A stretch of DNA of 42,149 bases from a virus. Positions 25,042 to 34,802 of this stretch are shown one piece after another. Each line of letters begins with the position of its first letter. Position 1 is the first letter of the stretch. The notes under the pieces were generated by a model. That model searched no databases. It was not told where the DNA came from and saw only the letters and a list, made by a program, of their open reading frames with translations. The stretch covers positions 1 through 42,149 of the IMG/VR virus record IMGVR_UViG_3300030102_007769; one strand, given 5' to 3'. The position numbers were made by a program, and so were the translations under genes.

Positions 25042-26438
25042 GATTCAATAGAGTCTCCCAAATATTTTATAAAGTTCTTTTTAAAATCTAAAGATTCTCC
25101 AAGAAAATTAACTCCAGATGTTGGGACAGCAGCTTTGTCGATTACAGTTTCAAACAAAGGCTCTTGAACTATACCACTAACATCTGAGAGTATTCCAGTT
25201 TGCATTCTTGAGCCAAACAATTTTACTGTAATCGTATTAGAACCAGATAGACCTCTCGCTTCAATAAATTGGCTAACAGCCCCTTCAACATCTCTCAAAC
25301 CCAAGGTATCAAAAGCTGCTTCGCCTGTGGGCGTATACTGAGATCCTGAATTTGGATGCAAAAACCCAACTTCTTCTTTTGTGAATCCCGTGACACCATC
25401 TAAATTAAAAGTTTCATAAACAAAATATCTGTCTCCCTCTTTTACATTAGCGGTTCCGTTTTCAACTAGATTACCAGTAAACATTGGTCTGCCAGTAGCT
25501 ATTCCAACACTACCCGTGTCTTGATAATCATAACCAGTAATCCCCGTTTTAAATGTAACAGTTTGATTATATCCTGTTATTCTTTTTGTGAATGTTGTAG
25601 TGCCAGCATCTTCAAAATATGTGCCAGCCAAACCACTTCCCAATTGATACATTACGCTAGGTGGTATATATCCAGAAAATAGAGCAAAGTTATTTAAACT
25701 AACATTAGATGTTGCAAACTCTCCAGATGGCCCATTTGGACCTCCTCTAAAATAAACATCAGAACCTCCAATGAAAAACTCTGTATTATTAGCTATAAAA
25801 TTTGTATCTATTGGAAATGTAACTTGATCAAACCTATCATTCAAAAAATCACAATTTGTAAAAGATAATGTGTTATTGCCTACAGAAAAACCTAGAACAT
25901 TTCTTTTGCTCAACTCAATAAAACTACTAGATTTTATAAAATCCCCCTGCTTGTTAAAACCTTGAAAAAATAAATGCCCTCTTTTTGTTATTCCAAAATT
26001 GTAACCCTTGGCTCCTTTGACAACTTGGTCGTTTATAGTTTGTGATGTTTTACTTAATGATCCAAATAAAACACAATCACTAACTTCTGAATTAAATTCA
26101 AAATCAAACAAAACAGATGCAGAAGAAAAATTTAAAGTGTCAACATCTTTAACTTTTAAATTTGACTGACTTAAGTTTGCTTTATCTCCATTTAAAAAAG
26201 TTCCAGTGGTAAATTGTTTTGCAGCAGCTATGGTCCCGCCAACACCGACAACCACTCCGCTATACAAGCCTGTATCATTAGCTGGTTCACAATTTTCTAT
26301 AACTCCATAGTTTATACTCCCATCAAGTTCATTACCAATGTGTCTACCGCTCAATCCAGAAAAACTGTAATGAGCCAAAAGCCTTCGGTTGCTACCAATG
26401 GCTTCTCTCATCATAAGTTCTAGGGATTTATCGCTCAT
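25038..26438 (-). CDS. LamG/concanavalin-like domain tail protein
   Basis: A 466-residue protein. Residues 102-260 look like a LamG-type jelly roll: A-S-V-L-F-D-F-E-F, D-C-V-L-F-G-S, Y-N-F-G-I-T-K-R-G-H-L-F-F-Q-G and N-V-L-G-F-S-V-G-N-N-T-L-S-F-T-N, the strand series of a laminin-G fold that often binds sugars. The second half is strand-rich with G-I-T-G-Y and T-G-S-V-G turns. A likely role is glycan recognition at the tail tip, consistent with a host whose surface is rich in glycans. A one-base gap separates it from the upstream gene. Confidence 0.55.
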   Translation of the reverse strand: MSDKSLELMMREAIGSNRRLLAHYSFSGLSGRHIGNELDGSINYGVIENCEPANDTGLYSGVVVGVGGTIAAAKQFTTGTFLNGDKANLSQSNLKVKDVDTLNFSSASVLFDFEFNSEVSDCVLFGSLSKTSQTINDQVVKGAKGYNFGITKRGHLFFQGFNKQGDFIKSSSFIELSKRNVLGFSVGNNTLSFTNCDFLNDRFDQVTFPIDTNFIANNTEFFIGGSDVYFRGGPNGPSGEFATSNVSLNNFALFSGYIPPSVMYQLGSGLAGTYFEDAGTTTFTKRITGYNQTVTFKTGITGYDYQDTGSVGIATGRPMFTGNLVENGTANVKEGDRYFVYETFNLDGVTGFTKEEVGFLHPNSGSQYTPTGEAAFDTLGLRDVEGAVSQFIEARGLSGSNTITVKLFGSRMQTGILSDVSGIVQEPLFETVIDKAAVPTSGVNFLGESLDFKKNFIKYLGDSIES

Positions 26439-26439
26439 A

Positions 26440-28068
26440 CTAATAGTATCTACTCATATTATATGAAATTGTTTGCTCATCTATAGTGCTATTTTCACTA
26501 AAGACGAAAAATCCTGTTGAGTTACCACTAACAACATCTACCAATTGTTGCAATTTGCCAGTATCTCCTTCACAGGTAGCTGAAATTCTATATTCTCCAG
26601 CTGATCTGTTTTTAATTTTTTGTTTTGCGAAACCAGCTATGCTTGGCAAAATCCCACTTACCTCTATAGGTTTTTTATCAGATATAGACATTTTTAATCC
26701 AGACAGCGTTCCAGATGCCAAATCAATTCTATTATCAAACTGTAAACTATAAGAAATTTTTCCGTCTGCTGGTGTTTTTGTTATAGATTTAGATAAAGGC
26801 TCTGGATTAATGAAATCTCCACTAATGTGATATCCAGTTACAACTTGCCTAAAATCACTCATTGAGTCTACAGCCTGATTTAAAAACCCAGACTCTGAAG
26901 CAAATCCACTGAATCGAGCATCTACTTGAAGGAATCTTTGTCCAGTTGACGGATCTCCAGTAGTAAAAACATCAAATGGACTATTATAAATAAATTCTCC
27001 ATTTACATTAACTGTTACTTTAGAATTATCTTTACTGGCAGAAATAGAGGAGTTCTTTTTGTGAAGAACATTATCAACTTGATCAACATTAGATGGGTCT
27101 TGAAAAACGTAATTGAAATCTATTTTATTAGTCCCAGTGTCTATGTTATAATTAAAAGTTTTTGGCCCTCTGTTAATAAATGTGTAAGCACCACTTTCAT
27201 AATCAGATAATGAATTGGCTACCGCATTTACAGCTATGTCCGTAGCTTGTTCAGATGTAAACATTCCCGTTTCTATCATCCCAGAATTAGGCTGTCTTAT
27301 AGAGTCTATAGAGCCTTGAACTGATGCATTAACATTTACCGAGAGACCCGCTTGCTTATCAAATGATATTTGAGTTGTAGAATTAAAAATCCCAGACTCT
27401 GTTATAACAGGATTATCACTAGTTGTGTATTTGTAATTTTCTGTAATGCCATAAGAGCTAGCACTCTTGTTAACTTCTTCTGTCCTAGATATTAATACAG
27501 CATTTTTTACAAGCTCTCCATTTGAAGTCCCCGTTTGAAATAAACTTATATTTTTGCAACCTGTAGTTCTTCCAGTAACAAAATGTCTGGCATTATCTAA
27601 CGGTGATGTTGAGTCTACTTTAACTCCTACAGCAGAAACATTATGAGTTACGTTTGTGATTTTTCCGTCCTCTTCTTGATATTGCCAAGTGTCTACTGGA
27701 TTTTCTACGCCGAAATACTCTGAAAAAGTAGCAGATGAGTATGATTCAAATGTCACTGCATAAGGCAGTATTGTTGTTAAATCAGAATCAGAAAAACTTA
27801 CAGAAACAGGCTTGGTTGAGGTGAATGTTTTATCCTCTGTATCATTACTTATTGTTAGTGTCTGAAACTCAGATAACAAACCGCTTATTAATTGCATTTT
27901 CTGCAAGTGCAACCCAGCCAAGTTCGATCCAGTGAAATTACCAACTATAGATACATTATCTAAATAATGATCAAGTTTACCCTGAACATAAATAGTATCC
28001 GTAGATTGCCCCACTAAAGGCATAGGTTCAGGAAAAGAATAAGAACCATATGTAATGCTTTCTGCCAT
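26440..28068 (-). CDS. Tail structural protein, paralogue of the upstream gene
   Basis: A 542-residue strand-rich protein. It shares collinear motifs with the product of 28068-29615: Y-S-S-A-T-F-S-E-Y against Y-S-S-S-E-F-A-K-Y, L-D-N-A-R-H-F-V against L-D-N-A-K-T-F-L with nearly the same spacing, and T-E-S-G-I-F against T-E-R-G-F-L. The two genes therefore probably arose by duplication. It lies between the tape measure and tip genes, where distal tail proteins are usual. Its ATG overlaps the upstream stop by one base. Confidence 0.5.
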   Translation of the reverse strand: MAESITYGSYSFPEPMPLVGQSTDTIYVQGKLDHYLDNVSIVGNFTGSNLAGLHLQKMQLISGLLSEFQTLTISNDTEDKTFTSTKPVSVSFSDSDLTTILPYAVTFESYSSATFSEYFGVENPVDTWQYQEEDGKITNVTHNVSAVGVKVDSTSPLDNARHFVTGRTTGCKNISLFQTGTSNGELVKNAVLISRTEEVNKSASSYGITENYKYTTSDNPVITESGIFNSTTQISFDKQAGLSVNVNASVQGSIDSIRQPNSGMIETGMFTSEQATDIAVNAVANSLSDYESGAYTFINRGPKTFNYNIDTGTNKIDFNYVFQDPSNVDQVDNVLHKKNSSISASKDNSKVTVNVNGEFIYNSPFDVFTTGDPSTGQRFLQVDARFSGFASESGFLNQAVDSMSDFRQVVTGYHISGDFINPEPLSKSITKTPADGKISYSLQFDNRIDLASGTLSGLKMSISDKKPIEVSGILPSIAGFAKQKIKNRSAGEYRISATCEGDTGKLQQLVDVVSGNSTGFFVFSENSTIDEQTISYNMSRYY

Positions 28069-29615
28069 TAGTCTGATAAAAATAAATATGTTAAATTTCT
28101 AGTAGCCTTACCATCTCCAATATTTGTGTTACAAACATCAGCGACTATATGTGTGACATCTTCATCGACAAAATCTGTAAATTCTTGAGTTTTACTCTCT
28201 AATATTCTTTGAGCCTCATATATTCCCGCCCCTTGAGACACTGTAGCCTCTGCTGTGACAGAAGCTCTTCCTACTGTTTTTAAATCACTAACCACAACCT
28301 GTTCTTCCAAGTTAGACAAATCTAAGAATTTCTCTATTCTATTTATCTGCCTCTGTTTACTCAAAGTTTTTTTCAACTTCAGCAAGTTACTATCTGTTGT
28401 CGCGTATGCGGGGTCTGTTGTATAAACAATAGAATCTTGTATAGAACCTTCTGCTCTATTGAAATTAGACCTTCTTGATTTTTCATGGAATGCCTCTGTT
28501 GGATGAAATAATCTTCTTACTCTAAGGGGATTATCATCCTGTGTCTCATTCCAGAAATTTTTGCAATTATCAAATTTGTCAACATTGTTTTTCCCGTTTG
28601 AATTAAAGGTAATATTCAATGTATACTCTTTAAATTTATTTGCTTTTGCCTCTACCCCAGAATACGAAATATTATTGTCGCCTGACTTGGATGGATCAGT
28701 GGAAAAAACTAAACTTAAAGTTGCTCTTATAGAATCTTTTACTATACCCTTTGATATTGAAAAAGGAGATCCAAACTCAGCTTGTTCTTTTGTTTTTATC
28801 TCTTGTATTTTTTGAGCTATTGCAGAGGTTAAAGTCTTTTCAACTTCTTCTTTAAGAGATGTTAGTTCTATATTTACTGTCTTCTCTAAAAATCCTCTCT
28901 CTGTTAGTTGTATAGTTTGAGTTTCTTTTGTTGATACACTTTGGTTTGGATCAATAATAGAAGAATCAACTTTCTCATTTAGAGAAACAGAAAGATTGAT
29001 TAAATCATAAGTCTCTGATAAATATCCTTTAAAGTTTTTATTTATCTTTGCATTTTCAGATATCCCATCTTCTTGATACCCTAGATCTGGTCTGTTAGTG
29101 AAATAATAGTTTGTTAGAAATGTTTTAGCATTATCCAAAAACTGATCACCAGCTTCTTGATTATAAGATATACTTATGTCTCTGCTAGAGGAGTAATTAG
29201 CGCCGTTTCTAGAAAAATTGTAAGACTCACTAAAGCTCTCTAAAGCGTGAGGGTTTGGTATGTATTTTGCAAACTCGCTAGAAGAGTAGTCATCTAGCTT
29301 TCTGTTTTCAGCTATTGTTACAGTTACTGTTTCTGATCCAACTAAAGTCCCTGCATCAAAACTTATATCAGAAATTCTACCGTTTAGATAATCATCTGCA
29401 CCTATTCTAGCTACGATATTAGGTCTGCCATAGGCTTCTTTAATTGCATCTCTCCCAATCAAAAGAACAGTATCGTCCTGCTGAAATTCTATATCAGAAA
29501 TATCTATGACATAGGAACCTTGTATTTGATATCCAAAAAGTTCTTCTGTATCTAGATAATTGTAATTAACTTCTAAAGATGAAGATAATACATTATTTAC
29601 TATTAAAGCAGCCAT
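28068..29615 (-). CDS. Distal tail-like structural protein
   Basis: A 515-residue protein directly downstream of the tape measure gene, the usual place of the distal tail protein. The N-terminal 100 residues form a strand-rich domain (S-Y-V-I-D-I-S-D-I-E-F, T-V-T-V-T-I-A-E-N). A middle helical segment rich in K/E (E-E-V-E-K-T-L-T-S-A-I-A-Q-K) separates it from a C-terminal strand domain. Paralogous to its downstream neighbour. The call is based on position and fold-like pattern, not recognised homology. Confidence 0.5.
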   Translation of the reverse strand: MAALIVNNVLSSSLEVNYNYLDTEELFGYQIQGSYVIDISDIEFQQDDTVLLIGRDAIKEAYGRPNIVARIGADDYLNGRISDISFDAGTLVGSETVTVTIAENRKLDDYSSSEFAKYIPNPHALESFSESYNFSRNGANYSSSRDISISYNQEAGDQFLDNAKTFLTNYYFTNRPDLGYQEDGISENAKINKNFKGYLSETYDLINLSVSLNEKVDSSIIDPNQSVSTKETQTIQLTERGFLEKTVNIELTSLKEEVEKTLTSAIAQKIQEIKTKEQAEFGSPFSISKGIVKDSIRATLSLVFSTDPSKSGDNNISYSGVEAKANKFKEYTLNITFNSNGKNNVDKFDNCKNFWNETQDDNPLRVRRLFHPTEAFHEKSRRSNFNRAEGSIQDSIVYTTDPAYATTDSNLLKLKKTLSKQRQINRIEKFLDLSNLEEQVVVSDLKTVGRASVTAEATVSQGAGIYEAQRILESKTQEFTDFVDEDVTHIVADVCNTNIGDGKATRNLTYLFLSD

Positions 29616-29626
29616 TTTAAATAAAT

Positions 29627-32600
29627 TTATTCTACATCTTCTTCAGTTGCTCCTGTTGCAGTATCTTCTACATCTCCTTGCTCTCCAGAAATTCTCTCTA
29701 CCTTTTTCCTTAACTTAACTTGCTCTCTAGCTAATTGCTTCATCGTCCTTACAGAGTTTGCTGTAAATTTAGCTGTTTGTTTTAGCATGTCTCCCATCCC
29801 CTGTGCTGTAGGCAGTAAGTCGCTTATGGCATCTTCAATTTTTCCTATATTAGCATTACCAGCCTCAATCGCTTCTTTTTGTTGCAGTAATTCTTCTGCT
29901 ATAGCAGCTGTTTCTTCATCATTTGCAAATTGAAGAAATCTCTCAGTTGCTTTTCCCATTGCTTCATTTAAAGCTCTTTGTGTCGCTGTAAGATTGTCCA
30001 TCTCTTCCCCAGTTGCGCCTATACCTAAAGCTTTGTTAGATGCATTTTTAAATCTGCTATCAAAAACGGCATCATCGCCTCCTCCTCCAAACCGCCCTTG
30101 TGTCGATACGGCTTTCATAATCCTCTCAAGCATTGCTGGATCTATCTCTCCTAAGCCTTCAGATGAAAGTAATTTTTCAATAGTTACGCCAGTTCCCTCT
30201 AAGCTTGTCATTGTCTCTTCCAAGACTCTGCCTATTCTCTCAAGAGCTTCGGGGTCATCTTTGCCCAAGGTAAGAGGATCAAGACCCTTTATTAAACTGC
30301 TTAATTGATCGCGTTGAGATTTCACAACATCTAAATTAGTTTTAGTATTAGGACCGCCACCAAAAGCAGTTTTAATTGCATTAGCAGAAGCAGAAATAGA
30401 CGAAGATAACATATCAGCGATTTTAGTTTCTGTATCTAATCTAAGTTTTGATATTTCTCTTTCTGTTTTAAGTAAATTAAATCCAAATTTTCTAGCAGCA
30501 TCGTTGAAAGCTCCTTGAGCTTCTGTCTGTTTAGTTCTGGCTTGTTTAATCATATCAAAACCTTCGCTAAATCCAATCTTTCCTAGTGGGTTATCTCTAG
30601 CCACATTGGCAATAACTGAACCAACATTTGTCCTAGCTCTCTGAAGAGCACTTTGTGCTGTCGCCAAACCTACTTTATCTGTTTCAAAAGACGCAGTATT
30701 TTGCATTACTGTTTTGTTTGGCCCTTCAGCAAATGCATCAACTAAGCGTTGAAATGATGTTGTTTCTGATAATGCTGTTTTTAAAGCAACATCTTGTTCA
30801 GCAAATTTTTGTGCAACATCAGCTCTTACTGAAGATAACTTTTCTATAGATTGAACCTCTTCCGCTTGAGCAGCGCTCAATCTGTTTTCAAAATCCCTTT
30901 GTTTTTGAAGGTTAGTAAATCTATGACCAGCTTGCTGTGCTGTTATGTTCGCTAGCTTTTTTTGTTCATCTGTTAAGTTCTTTGTTACTTCGGCAAGTTC
31001 TGCCTCTGCTTTAGCTATTTGGCGTCGTTGTCGCTCCACAGCTCTGATGTTCCCTGAGTTTCTTGCGGTGGAGACCTTAAACAGTTTTAGCTCTTTTTCT
31101 TTTTGACTTTGCATCAGACGCTCAATCTCATCAATAGACTTGCTACTCTGTTTTGCTAATGTGCCAGCTTTGCCACCACCCATTTGATTAGCTTCCAGAT
31201 TTTTAGTTAAAAACCCTAAATCTCCACTTGTAGCTCCACTTGATTGAAGAATTACATCTTTAATTTCACTACTACTCAATTTTTTAGCCTCTTTGCCCCC
31301 AAAAAGACCTCCTACCCCTTCTCCCGCCATTCCTCCACCTAATCCTCCTAATACACCACCTATTATTGCTCCAACAACAGGTATTGGAATAAAAGCTTGT
31401 CCTAGCGCTGCGCCAGCAATAGCACCACCAGCACCACCTACTGCTCCACCTACACCCTTAGACTTTTCTCTCTTAGATAAACTATCATTTGTTAAAGTAT
31501 TAAATATATCAAATCCAGCTAAACCCACCGCAAGAGCACCTGACCCTCTTACAAGTTTAGCCCCTTTAGCAGATTTACTAAACGCCTCTTTACGTGCTGC
31601 TCCAGTCTTCCCTTTTGCTGCTCTAATTGTATTTCGCCCTTTTCCAGCAAAAAAGTCTTGAGTCTTCTTCCCTACCCTAGTAGCACCAAGCCCTCTTCCA
31701 ATTGACCCACTACTAACCATATTGACAGTTGCAATAGTAGCTAAAGCTATAGCTGCTGCGTTAGCCGCACTAGCTAATCTTTGTAATCGTGATGGTTGCT
31801 CTTTTAAGTTATTTATTAGAGTTTGTTGTTCTCTTATAAGAATTGATTTTGTTAATGCATCTTCATCACCAGCCTTAATGCTTTCTATAGTCTTTTGTAT
31901 CTCCTCTTCTTTTTTAGCAATAAGCTTATCGCTTATAGCAGTTACTTGACCCAACGCAATTTGAACCCCACCTACTATAAAGCTGAAACCCATCATGCTG
32001 TCTGATACTCTATCAAAAGTGCCAGCTAATTCCGTTCCTGAAGTATTTACAGAACTAGTTTTACTTGATGAAGTAGAACTAGCTTTACTTGATGGCGTTC
32101 TTCCAAAAGCTCCAGTCCCTCTAGCAAACTTAGGTATGAACCCTCCAGCTTTTTTAGGTATTCCTGATTTTACCTTTCTTCTATCCTCTCTACTTTGACC
32201 TTGGTTAATCAGCTTTTTAGCCATACTACCAACAGTTCCAGTTCTCATTTTTTGTCCTTTTTCATGGAACATAGAACTTCCAGTAGCATCATGCTTATAA
32301 TCTAAAAATACTTTATTAGGATTCTTGCCTAGCCCAAATAATTCTCTTATGGCCTTTATGGCAAATGCACTAACATTACTTCCTTTCTTTCCACCCTTGA
32401 TATCAAAATCTCCTCCTTCTTTTGATTGAGCAGGGCTAATCTCCAAACCTTGATTAACAGCAGCTTCAAATGCTGCACCAATAACACCCCTCAAAGCCCC
32501 TTTTCCTCCACCTTGTTTTTTTAGTATGGATTCTATCTTCTTAGGTTCAGGATTACCTAAAGCTGGATCTAACAAAGCAGCAAACTTCGCCGCATTTTTT

Positions 32601-34783
32601 GTGACAGATTCTGTTATATTCTTTTTTAACTGTTCGTCTTTAGGGTCAGCGGCTTGATCAACTGCTTTGGGGACTTGAGGGCCTTTTATTGGGAAACCAT
32701 TTTCAATTTCATATTTAATTGTTTTATTCCCTTGTCTAAAAGATCCAGTTACTCCCTTGTTAACCATGCTACTCATGCCAATATTAGGAACAAGCATTGC
32801 TGCTTTAGTCCCATCAATCATATTGATTGTTTCCATCGGTGTTGGCTTGGCAGCAGCTTTTTCTCTATCATCTTTTAACTGCCCCCTTTTTATACCAGCT
32901 GCAATTGCATTGGCATTAAAGCCTTCACGTTGAGCTTCTGCGGCACTTGTGATGTTTGTATTTTTTAGCTTTGTTGTCGCTGCCAAACTCAACCTACCCG
33001 TAGGGTATCTAGGAATTGATCCCGAAGCATACATGGGTATAACAGCAGAGTTCCCTCCTGCAAAATTTGGTATTTCTACCTCTTGGTCATTCATAATGAA
33101 CCTTCGTCCATTTATTCTACCCTGACCAAAATGAGCATTTACATTAGATGTTGCTCCAAGCATTTGTGCTGTAGCTTCTTCCTCTTGAAACCCTGTGGCA
33201 AAACCTCTTCCCCTTCTTCCTGAGAATAAGCCAGTATTTGAACTAAATCCTGTAACACCTCTAGCAGCAGCTGCTGTCGATATTTGTCGCATTAGAGCTG
33301 CTTGGCTTTTAAGTAGCGCGTTCTCTCTTCTAATAGCATCTATCACAGCTTGCTCTCTTTGAGCCTGTGTTAGCGTGGTATTTTCAATGGCTTTTCTAAG
33401 ATTTGAATCTCTTTGTAAAAGTCCAACTATACCGCCTTCAATTTGTTTTATTCTCTCTGCGGCTGTCCCCATTTGGAATAAAGATTTTATTCCATCGACT
33501 GCAAACTTAGCTATGAGCTTTGCTATTTTAGCAAATGCAGCAGTGAATATAACAATAGCTGGTCCAGATAAGAACGCAGATATTGATTTAAAAAATCCTT
33601 TGATAAAAGTGCTACCCTTTTCTGGGTCTAAAGCTTTATCAAGAAATTCTGTAAACTTTGTCGCAAGACTAACAATGTTTTCTAACAATGGAGCAAATGT
33701 TACTGTTCCTATTTTTTGTGCTAGACTTGTTACTCCTTGAACTAATCTATTGATTTGATCTGCCAAAGATTCACTAAGGGCCTTATTTTTTTCAAATGCT
33801 TCATTTGTAGCTTGTGAGGCGGTCTTCGCCGCACTAGCAAATATAGATGTATCACTTCCTATATCTTTTAAAGCAGCACTCACCACGTTGATTTGGAATA
33901 CACCACCAGCTAATTCTTTTATCTTTGCCGCTACAGTGGGATCACTAATATTTTCCAGTGCTGTAGATAAAGCTTGTAATTTCTGAACACCACTTTGAGT
34001 CGCATCTATTGCAACACCCAAATCTTGAAGCTGATTAATGGTTGTTCCTCTTTGAAGTCTTGTAAAAATTGATTTAAATGCGTTACCGATAACCGCTCCA
34101 CCCCTAGCCGTTCTTTGCTCCACTGCTGTCACAAGACCCAAAAGCTGATCAAAACTAACTCCAGCATCCTCTGCCGTTGAACCTGCTCGACTAAAAGCTT
34201 CTGCCAAATCTTGAGCTGATACAGCAAAAGCGGTATCAACAGCGACCATCTTATTGACAATCTCAGTGTGCTTCAATCCAGCAGACTGGAATCCGTTAAT
34301 AGCTGCTGTTAAGGCTTTCACAGACTTCTCTGCATCTAGCCCAGATATCCTAGTCAACACTAATGCTGATTTTAATCTTGATGCTGTCTCCTCTGCACTT
34401 AAACCCTGACGAGCCAACTCTGCTGCGCCCTCTGCTACAGTATTGAAAGACTGACCAGTTTCTTTAGCTACTTGAAAAATTGAATTTCTAAATTTATTAA
34501 AATTCGACGCGGTAGCTTGAAATATAGAGTTAATCTCTATTAACCTCTTTTCTACTTCTATAGTGGTTGAGAGCAATGCCTTGAATGACTGGCTTACACC
34601 ATTTAAAACAGCTGTAGTAGCTCCGAAAGCAAACACACGCGCAGTAGAAGCGTCTAGTGATTTTTGGAACTCTGAAGCTTGTCCTGTGATCCTACCTAGA
34701 GCCTGTTGAATCTGCTTTGTAGAAGCATTTAGACTCTGCGGATTTAGAGATACATTTAGGGAAGCATTTAAACTAGTAGGCAT
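29627..34783 (-). CDS. Tail tape measure protein with embedded nuclease-like domain
   Basis: A 1718-residue protein that sets tail length and is released during DNA entry; about 0.15 nm per residue predicts a tail near 250 nm. The N-terminal domain (about 45-320) matches TP901-type tape measures: F-A-F-G-A-T-T-A-V-L, A-A-E-L-A-R-Q-G, A-F-S-R-A-G-S-T-A-E-D-A-G. Hydrophobic segments lie near 405-430, and glycine-zipper segments at about 1110-1165, probably membrane-inserting. Residues 773-830 carry a PD-(D/E)XK-like set (E773, D792/D794, D828-Y-K830), and motifs IPNFAGG, IPMYASG, IPRYPTG and IPKFARG lie at 571, 582, 590 and 883. The C-terminus is long coiled coil. The gene starts 20 bp after the chaperone gene, behind a GTGTAA motif. 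Confidence 0.93.
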   Translation of the reverse strand: MPTSLNASLNVSLNPQSLNASTKQIQQALGRITGQASEFQKSLDASTARVFAFGATTAVLNGVSQSFKALLSTTIEVEKRLIEINSIFQATASNFNKFRNSIFQVAKETGQSFNTVAEGAAELARQGLSAEETASRLKSALVLTRISGLDAEKSVKALTAAINGFQSAGLKHTEIVNKMVAVDTAFAVSAQDLAEAFSRAGSTAEDAGVSFDQLLGLVTAVEQRTARGGAVIGNAFKSIFTRLQRGTTINQLQDLGVAIDATQSGVQKLQALSTALENISDPTVAAKIKELAGGVFQINVVSAALKDIGSDTSIFASAAKTASQATNEAFEKNKALSESLADQINRLVQGVTSLAQKIGTVTFAPLLENIVSLATKFTEFLDKALDPEKGSTFIKGFFKSISAFLSGPAIVIFTAAFAKIAKLIAKFAVDGIKSLFQMGTAAERIKQIEGGIVGLLQRDSNLRKAIENTTLTQAQREQAVIDAIRRENALLKSQAALMRQISTAAAARGVTGFSSNTGLFSGRRGRGFATGFQEEEATAQMLGATSNVNAHFGQGRINGRRFIMNDQEVEIPNFAGGNSAVIPMYASGSIPRYPTGRLSLAATTKLKNTNITSAAEAQREGFNANAIAAGIKRGQLKDDREKAAAKPTPMETINMIDGTKAAMLVPNIGMSSMVNKGVTGSFRQGNKTIKYEIENGFPIKGPQVPKAVDQAADPKDEQLKKNITESVTKNAAKFAALLDPALGNPEPKKIESILKKQGGGKGALRGVIGAAFEAAVNQGLEISPAQSKEGGDFDIKGGKKGSNVSAFAIKAIRELFGLGKNPNKVFLDYKHDATGSSMFHEKGQKMRTGTVGSMAKKLINQGQSREDRRKVKSGIPKKAGGFIPKFARGTGAFGRTPSSKASSTSSSKTSSVNTSGTELAGTFDRVSDSMMGFSFIVGGVQIALGQVTAISDKLIAKKEEEIQKTIESIKAGDEDALTKSILIREQQTLINNLKEQPSRLQRLASAANAAAIALATIATVNMVSSGSIGRGLGATRVGKKTQDFFAGKGRNTIRAAKGKTGAARKEAFSKSAKGAKLVRGSGALAVGLAGFDIFNTLTNDSLSKREKSKGVGGAVGGAGGAIAGAALGQAFIPIPVVGAIIGGVLGGLGGGMAGEGVGGLFGGKEAKKLSSSEIKDVILQSSGATSGDLGFLTKNLEANQMGGGKAGTLAKQSSKSIDEIERLMQSQKEKELKLFKVSTARNSGNIRAVERQRRQIAKAEAELAEVTKNLTDEQKKLANITAQQAGHRFTNLQKQRDFENRLSAAQAEEVQSIEKLSSVRADVAQKFAEQDVALKTALSETTSFQRLVDAFAEGPNKTVMQNTASFETDKVGLATAQSALQRARTNVGSVIANVARDNPLGKIGFSEGFDMIKQARTKQTEAQGAFNDAARKFGFNLLKTEREISKLRLDTETKIADMLSSSISASANAIKTAFGGGPNTKTNLDVVKSQRDQLSSLIKGLDPLTLGKDDPEALERIGRVLEETMTSLEGTGVTIEKLLSSEGLGEIDPAMLERIMKAVSTQGRFGGGGDDAVFDSRFKNASNKALGIGATGEEMDNLTATQRALNEAMGKATERFLQFANDEETAAIAEELLQQKEAIEAGNANIGKIEDAISDLLPTAQGMGDMLKQTAKFTANSVRTMKQLAREQVKLRKKVERISGEQGDVEDTATGATEEDVE

Positions 34784-34793
34784 ATAGTGTAAT

Positions 34794-34799
34794 TTACAC
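34794..34799 (-). promoter_or_regulatory. GTGTAA motif upstream of the tape measure gene
   Basis: GTGTAAATTACAC on the coding strand, itself a near-palindrome (34787-34799), ending three bases before the ATG. Exact copy of the recurrent motif. Confidence 0.35.
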
Positions 34800-34802
34800 C
34801 TA

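Noticed and set aside
31293-31661. Plus-strand proline-rich ORF of 122 residues
   Set aside because: Complement of the Gly/Ala-rich glycine-zipper region of the tape measure gene; composition is explained by that.
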